A stretch of DNA of 58,883 nucleotides from Arcobacteraceae bacterium (GTDB lineage: Bacteria > Campylobacterota > Campylobacteria > Campylobacterales > Arcobacteraceae): contig JAIOSF010000011.1 of NCBI GenBank assembly GCA_021107755.1, forward strand, positions 1 to 58,883, read 5' to 3'. The translations under genes and the position numbers were made by a program. Below, piece by piece: positions 54,521-58,883 of the stretch; positions within the stretch are counted from its first letter, which is position 1; each line of letters starts with the position of its first letter. The notes under the pieces are model-generated. The model did no database searches and was not told the origin of the DNA. It saw only the letters and a list, made by a program, of their open reading frames with translations.

Positions 54521-54844
54521 TTACTCCACAAAATAAACTGAAAACTCAGGATAAAATAATAATATCATCAACCCTAAACCAAATAAAACAATACTAATAT
54601 ATGTTTTAAGTTTTTTACTTTCACACTCACATTTCATTTTTTGTTTTTTTGTTAAAATAAAAATTATAAAAAATAGTACTGAGAGAATTCCAAGAGGAAT
54701 CCTTAAAAAGTCTAACTGTATTAAAAATGACAATGAACCTAAAGAGATACCAAAAAACAGAAATAAAAATGCTGGTAAACAACATGCAGTTGAAAGTACA
54801 GCAGTAACTACTGCTGATACTACAAAACTACGATTTTTCATCAT
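54521..54844 (-). CDS. MerT-like metal transporter
   Basis: A 107-residue protein with three membrane segments. The first contains the vicinal cysteines STACCLPAFLF as in MerT, and a cytoplasmic loop has CECESKK. It imports metal passed on by MerP. It overlaps the transglutaminase gene by 4 bases (ATGA). Together with MerP and no MerA this may be a non-mercury system. Confidence 0.78.
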   Translation of the reverse strand: MMKNRSFVVSAVVTAVLSTACCLPAFLFLFFGISLGSLSFLIQLDFLRIPLGILSVLFFIIFILTKKQKMKCECESKKLKTYISIVLFGLGLMILLFYPEFSVYFVE

Positions 54845-55935
54845 TTTTCTTGAGAAGTGTACTGATATTTGAAGTTTTTTGCATCGTAATAATCTACAAC
54901 ATCATCATCCATCTCAGCATAAGGATACCCAAGCATATTTAAAGGGTATTGCGCTGGTTTTGGTTCTAATATAAAATCTCTAGCATAATTAAATGCTACC
55001 CAGTTCATCTCCCAATTTCCAAAGAAATATTTTTTTAGATCTTGAATCTTTTTATCATTGATATCTCGTTTTTCTTGCTTCATAACTTTTGTTACATCTG
55101 CTGGATCTGCTGGAACCCAACCTATACCATTGAGATAAAACTCTGCACGACAATGTTGTCCACCTGTAATCTTTGCAAAACCTTTTTCATCAGCTTTACC
55201 ACAAGATTTTGATATTTTTGAAGCACCTGCTCTTATACCAAATACTTCTCTTGCTGGAATTCCAGCATTTCTTAAAAGTGCTACAAATATAGAACTTACA
55301 TCTGTACATTTTCCACCAAATAGCTTCTCTTCTATAATTCTAGTAGCATCTCCTACTCCACAACCTAGAACTTTTTCATCTCTATACATATGAGATACTG
55401 TCCAGTCAAATATTTTTTGACTTTTTTCTAAAGGTGTATCATTTTTATCTACAATAGTATATACAAAATTTGTGATAGTTTTTGATAATGGTGTATGTGT
55501 AGTACCTTTTAAAAACTCTTTCACTTTAGTTGGAAAAGTTGTACTATTAGTTGCTAAATTTAGGTTAACACTTCTTTCACTCATACTTACTTTAAAATGT
55601 ACTTTTAATTTTCTTGATTTACTATTTTTATTCCATTTTGCATACAATAATTTTGTATTATATGGATTGTTATTTGAAATATGAGCTTCATCAAAATCTC
55701 CCTCATAAGAGATATCTAAAACCTTTTGATACTCACTATCAAGAGGTAGAGGAACCCAAAGTTGTGCTACTTGATTATTTATCTCTAATTCAAATGAATT
55801 TTCAATAGAAAAAACTCTTGTATCTTTTGTGATACCAAATCTATAAATATCAGAATTAGCAAATAGTATATTTGGAGCTATTACAGCCGAACTTGCAAGT
55901 ATTGTTGCACCTTTTAGAAATAATCTTCTTTCCAT
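54841..55935 (-). CDS. Tat-exported transglutaminase-like protein
   Basis: A 364-residue protein with a twin-arginine signal (MERRLFLKGATILASSAV). The transglutaminase-like domain (about residues 160-300) has the Cys in GGKCTDVSSIFVALLRNAGIPAREVFGIR, the His in QHCRAEFYLNGIGWVPAD and the Asp following, giving a complete Cys-His-Asp triad. Members can be peptidases or amidases. The link to the MerT/MerP-like pair downstream (4-base overlap) is unusual and its meaning unclear. Confidence 0.8.
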   Translation of the reverse strand: MERRLFLKGATILASSAVIAPNILFANSDIYRFGITKDTRVFSIENSFELEINNQVAQLWVPLPLDSEYQKVLDISYEGDFDEAHISNNNPYNTKLLYAKWNKNSKSRKLKVHFKVSMSERSVNLNLATNSTTFPTKVKEFLKGTTHTPLSKTITNFVYTIVDKNDTPLEKSQKIFDWTVSHMYRDEKVLGCGVGDATRIIEEKLFGGKCTDVSSIFVALLRNAGIPAREVFGIRAGASKISKSCGKADEKGFAKITGGQHCRAEFYLNGIGWVPADPADVTKVMKQEKRDINDKKIQDLKKYFFGNWEMNWVAFNYARDFILEPKPAQYPLNMLGYPYAEMDDDVVDYYDAKNFKYQYTSQEK

Positions 55936-56096
55936 TGTTTACCTTTTTTAGAGTCTGTAACTCTTTTTATTTTTGTTCGTAAGGAAACTCCTTATACAAA
56001 AGGTAAAGTAATATATACTTCATCTTAATACCATAACCTATGGTTTTGAACTTGTTACTGAAATAATAATAGATTAAAATAAAAATAAACTTAAAA

Positions 56097-56114
56097 GGTA
56101 AAATATATTTTACC
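56097..56114. promoter_or_regulatory. Palindrome GGTAAA-N6-TTTACC upstream of selD
   Basis: GGTAAAATATATTTTACC is a perfect 18-bp palindrome with the same arms and spacing as the repeat at 50386-50403. A T run follows, so a weak hairpin terminator is an alternative, although no gene ends just before it. Confidence 0.55.
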
Positions 56115-56201
56115 AATTTTTTTTACTAACTTTAATTATATTTATACTATACTTTTATAATAAAGCACCTAAGGTATAGGTATACATAGATATAACTTCA
56201 A

Positions 56202-56228
56202 TTGTCACATCTTAAATCTACCTATAAT
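56202..56228 (+). promoter_or_regulatory. selD promoter
   Basis: TTGTCA (56202-56207), 15 bases, TATAAT (56223-56228), 27 bases before the selD ATG, which has AAAGAG before it. The spacer is short, but the -10 is perfect. Confidence 0.55.
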
Positions 56229-56255
56229 CATGCACAAATAAAATAAAGAGCAATT

Positions 56256-57293
56256 ATGAAAAGTAAATATAAATTAACCAAATTTGTACAAGCAGCTGGT
56301 TGAGCAGCAAAAATGGGTCCGGGGGACCTGAAACAAACTATTTGCCAACTTAAACCAGATAATGAAAATATACTTGTAGGATTTGAAAATAATGAAGATG
56401 CATCAGTATTTAAAATAAATGATAATGAGGCATTGGTACAAACACTTGATTTTATAACACCAGTTGTTGATGATCCATATATCTATGGAAAAATTGCAGC
56501 AGCAAACTCTTTGTCAGATATATTTGCGATGGGTGCTGATGTGAAAACTGCTATGAATATAGTGGGTTTTGATGCTAAAAATTTTGGATATGAAGTTTTA
56601 AATGAGATACTTCGTGGCGGAAATGATAAAATAAAAGAGTGTGGTGGAGTTTTAATGGGTGGACACACCATTGAAACACCTGAGATGTACTATGGATTAA
56701 GTGTAACAGGGATGATACACCCCTCAAATATTTTAAAAAATAACAGTGGAAAAATTGGAGATGTTTTAATACTTACAAAGCCAATTGGGCTTGGTGTATT
56801 AACAACTGCAATAAAAAGAGATTTACTAGACCCCTCTATGATAAAGGAAGTAATAAAAGTAATGGAATGTTTAAACTATGAAACTTCAAAGATATTAAAA
56901 GAGTATAGAGTAAGTGCTTGTACAGATATTACAGGGTTTAGTCTTTTAGGACATAGTTTAGAGTCAACAAGAGATGATATATCTTATAAACTTTATAATG
57001 ACTCTATTCCTGTTTTTGATAAAGTAAGAGAACTTACAGAACAAGATGTAGTACCAGGTGGAAGTAAAAAAAATAAAAAATACTTAGAAGATAAAGTATC
57101 CTATGCATCAAGTATTAGTGAGATAAGAAAACAAATTTTATGTGATGCACAAACTTCAGGAGGGCTTTTAGTAGCAATAGATAAAAATGATGCCAAAGAA
57201 TATCTAAAAAGAATAGAGAATTTTACTTTTGGATATGCAAAAATTATTGGGGAAATTGTCCCAAGAGTTGATAAGCCAATTGTTGTTGTTTAG
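56256..57293 (+). CDS. selD: Selenide, water dikinase (selenoprotein SelD)
   Basis: A 345-residue SelD starting at ATG 56256 with an in-frame TGA at 56301-56303 read as selenocysteine (residue 16): KFVQAAG-U-AAKMGPGD, the catalytic position of SelD, where other species have Cys or Sec. The rest is full length with DNEALVQTLDFITPVVDDPY and GGHTIETPEMYYGLSVTG for ATP/Mg binding. It makes selenophosphate for Sec synthesis, so it needs its own product. A start at ATG 56313, just after the TGA, would lose the catalytic residue and is rejected. Confidence 0.93.
56301..56330 (+). promoter_or_regulatory. Sec UGA codon and SECIS-like hairpin of selD
   Basis: TGA (56301-56303) is followed after 11 bases by GGGTCC-GGG-GGACCT, a GC-rich hairpin with G's in the loop. 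Placement and loop bases fit a bacterial SECIS, although the hairpin is also part of codons for the conserved GPGD. Confidence 0.7.
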
Positions 57294-57298
57294 GGAAA

Positions 57299-57397
57299 TG
57301 GTGAGAAGGTGTAGGAATCGAACCTACCGAGGCGTTTACACAAATACCTCCAATCAGGGTTGAAACCTGTGGTGTCCACCAGGATCACATACCCCCC
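57299..57397 (-). tRNA. selC: tRNA-Sec (anticodon UCA)
   Basis: On the minus strand: anticodon arm CAGG-TTTCAAC-CCTG with anticodon UCA, T-arm GTAGG-TTCGATT-CCTAC, an encoded CCA, and a long variable arm closed by GAGGT/GCCTC, all typical of tRNA-Sec. The 5' end GGGGGGT can pair with the 3' acceptor strand (ACCTTCTC) only with several G-U pairs, so the exact 5' boundary is uncertain. A -10-like TAAAAT (minus, 57410-57415) lies 13 bases upstream. It lies antisense between selD and selA. Confidence 0.85.
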
Positions 57398-57450
57398 AAA
57401 AACAAAGAAATTTTACACAATAAATATTAAAATAAACTGAAAGGGTAAAA

Positions 57451-58800
57451 ATGTTTTTACTAAAATCTATACCTAAAGTGGATAAGTTTGTCCAACACAA
57501 AGCCTTTAGTGCGATGTCAGCTAAATTGATAACTAAAATATCAAAAGATATTATACAAAAACTTAGAGATGATATTTTAGAAGAGAAAGCAACATCTGTG
57601 GATGAGAATCTTCTTATTGAAGAGGTTCTAAAAAAATACAAAGAGATAACCTCACCATCCTTACAAAAAGTTATTAATGCCACAGGGGTAATAGTACATA
57701 CAAATTTAGGAAGAAGTCTTATCTCTCCTGAAAGCTTTGATAGAGTTAAAGATATTGTAACTTCATATAATAATTTAGAGTATGATTTAGAAAAAGGACA
57801 ACGGGGAGAACGATATTCTCATATCTCAAATACTCTTTGTCAACTTCTTGATTGTGAAGATGTTTTAATAGTTAACAATAATGCAAGTGCAGTATTTTTA
57901 GTTCTTAATACTTTTGCTAAAAATAAAGAAGTTGTAGTAAGTCGAGGAGAACTTGTGGAGATTGGTGGTAGTTTTCGAGTTCCTGATGTTATGGCAAGTA
58001 GTGGAGCTATTTTAAAAGAGATTGGTACAACTAATAAAACACACCTAAAAGACTATGAAAATGCTTGCAATGAAAACAGCGCAATTCTGATGAAAGTACA
58101 TAAGTCAAACTACTCAATTGAAGGCTTTTCAAGTGAAGTATCTCATGAAGAGATAGTCAATGTAGCTACAAAAAACAATCTAATAGATTATTATGATATG
58201 GGTAGTGGTCATATGATTGATTTACCATATAATTTAAATCAAACAGAACCTAGTGTAAAAGAAATTATGAAAGTAAATCCAAGTTTAGTAAGCTTTTCTG
58301 GTGATAAACTTTTAGGTTCAGTACAAGCTGGAATTATTGTAGGGAAGAAAAAGTATATAGATAAATTAAAGAAAAACCAACTCTTAAGAATGTTACGAGT
58401 TGATAAACTTACCCTTGCTATTTTAGAAGACAATATCATCTCGCTTCTTCTTGATAAAAAAGAAAATATTCCTACTTTAAATATGCTTTTTACTCCAATA
58501 ACTACTCTAAAGTCTAGAGCTAGTGAGGTAGAAAATAAAATACAAAATATTTGTACTTGTAATATTATTGAAACTCAAACAGTTATTGGGGGTGGAACAA
58601 CTCCAAATAAAAAGATACCTACTATTGCTTTAAGTATTGAATTTAAAAATTATAAACCAAGTAAAATAGAAAAACTTTTTAGAGAAAAAAAAGTTATAGG
58701 TAGAATTGAAAACGATAAGTTTTTATTAGATTTTAGAAGTATTCAAGATTCAGAAATAGAATCAATAACTAAGATAATTAGTGAAATTTGTAATGGATAA
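57451..58800 (+). CDS. selA: L-seryl-tRNA(Sec) selenium transferase
   Basis: A 449-residue SelA with the usual N-terminal helical domain (LPKVDK-like start [18 protein letters not shown]), the motif [18 protein letters not shown], and the PLP lysine in [25 protein letters not shown]. It converts Ser-tRNA(Sec) to Sec-tRNA(Sec) using selenophosphate from SelD. AAAGGG precedes the ATG. Overlaps selB by 8 bases. Confidence 0.95.
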   Translation: MFLLKSIPKVDKFVQHKAFSAMSAKLITKISKDIIQKLRDDILEEKATSVDENLLIEEVLKKYKEITSPSLQKVINATGVIVHTNLGRSLISPESFDRVKDIVTSYNNLEYDLEKGQRGERYSHISNTLCQLLDCEDVLIVNNNASAVFLVLNTFAKNKEVVVSRGELVEIGGSFRVPDVMASSGAILKEIGTTNKTHLKDYENACNENSAILMKVHKSNYSIEGFSSEVSHEEIVNVATKNNLIDYYDMGSGHMIDLPYNLNQTEPSVKEIMKVNPSLVSFSGDKLLGSVQAGIIVGKKKYIDKLKKNQLLRMLRVDKLTLAILEDNIISLLLDKKENIPTLNMLFTPITTLKSRASEVENKIQNICTCNIIETQTVIGGGTTPNKKIPTIALSIEFKNYKPSKIEKLFREKKVIGRIENDKFLLDFRSIQDSEIESITKIISEICNG

Positions 58801-58883
58801 TTATATAATAGGTACATGTGGTCATAACGACCATGGGAAAACTGCATTGGTAAAAGCATTAAATGGATTTGAAGGTGATACAA
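58793..58883 (+). CDS. selB: Selenocysteine-specific elongation factor SelB (partial)
   Basis: The first 30 codons of SelB run off the window end. The G1 loop [19 protein letters not shown] is that of SelB/EF-Tu-type GTPases. SelB brings Sec-tRNA to UGA codons with a SECIS. The start ATG lies inside the end of selA, which implies translational coupling. Confidence 0.88.
   Translation, partial: MDNYIIGTCGHNDHGKTALVKALNGFEGDT

Larger units (their letters stand above)
55936..56255. other. 320-base intergenic region between transglutaminase and selD
   Basis: No ORF worth calling. It holds TTTACCTTTT (near 55943) and AAAAGGTAAA (near 55999) as distant inverted copies, CCATA-ACC-TATGG (about 56032-56044), the 18-bp palindrome at 56097-56114, and the selD promoter near 56202-56228. 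It is likely the control region of both divergent units. Confidence 0.6.

Noticed and set aside
54245-54844. Complete mercury resistance operon
   Set aside because: No MerA reductase, MerR regulator or MerB is present; only MerT- and MerP-like genes.
56313-57293. selD starting at ATG 56313
   Set aside because: This start lies just after the in-frame TGA and drops the catalytic residue and N-terminus; ATG 56256 with a promoter and ribosome-binding site restores a full-length SelD.

Overview
The window is AT-rich, densely packed chromosomal DNA of a Campylobacterota bacterium. The gene set fits Arcobacter sensu lato best: oorDABC, a two-subunit class I fumarase, sucCD, a dimeric-type dUTPase, a selenocysteine formate dehydrogenase with tungstate uptake, a UbiD-family decarboxylase and an OXA-type beta-lactamase. 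This placement rests on protein families and gene order, not on a marker-gene search.

Region 1 (1-9.4 kb): a thioesterase, an HTH-like protein and an NlpC/P60 lipoprotein face a long colinear minus-strand block, purU-ptuA-ptuB-trmL-response regulator-histidine kinase-small ORF-hydrolase. ptuA/ptuB form a Septu-type anti-phage pair embedded among housekeeping genes. An L,D-transpeptidase and a pirin follow. Region 2 (9.5-20 kb): a Cu/Zn-efflux-type permease with a clear promoter/operator region, valS, a yeast-like cytosine deaminase, a TAXI binding protein, a class D beta-lactamase, a receiver-PAS-EAL protein and a UbiD decarboxylase. Region 3 (20-27 kb): accessory small genes (a BrnA antitoxin beside a decayed BrnT toxin, and a 45-residue acidic protein), then oorDABC, an OmpA-like protein, a DedA-like protein and an HTH-dUTPase fusion. 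Region 4 (27-36.7 kb): TCA-cycle genes mdh, fumarase alpha/beta, a cytochrome c and sucCD, then a 1134-residue sensor diguanylate cyclase.

Region 5 (36.7-58.9 kb) is one large formate/selenium/tungsten module. A minus-strand operon carries fdhD, a Cys-motif protein, a ModE-like regulator, a cysteine desulfurase homologue, moeA and tupABC. A second minus-strand operon carries a polyferredoxin, a TorD-like chaperone, a small Tat protein, fdhA (in-frame UGA = selenocysteine), fdhB and fdhC. Divergent from it is a three-component signalling operon (periplasmic binding protein, histidine kinase, response regulator with a winged helix). After a MerP/MerT/transglutaminase group come selD (itself a selenoprotein), tRNA-Sec on the opposite strand, selA and the start of selB. 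Together these supply W/Mo cofactor, sulfuration, selenocysteine and presumably signal-dependent control for one periplasmic formate dehydrogenase.

The most interesting unexplained signal is an 18-bp inverted repeat, GGTAAA-N6-TTTACC. It occurs at the start of the fdh operon and again upstream of selD, with partial copies between the three-component operon and the next gene. It is a candidate operator for a formate/selenium regulon. Also notable are a perfect 19-bp palindrome at the fdhD promoter, tRNA-Sec antisense to the selD-selA junction, several genes that look leaderless, and a dead BrnT toxin beside an intact antitoxin. I saw no CRISPR array, insertion sequence, integrase or prophage.
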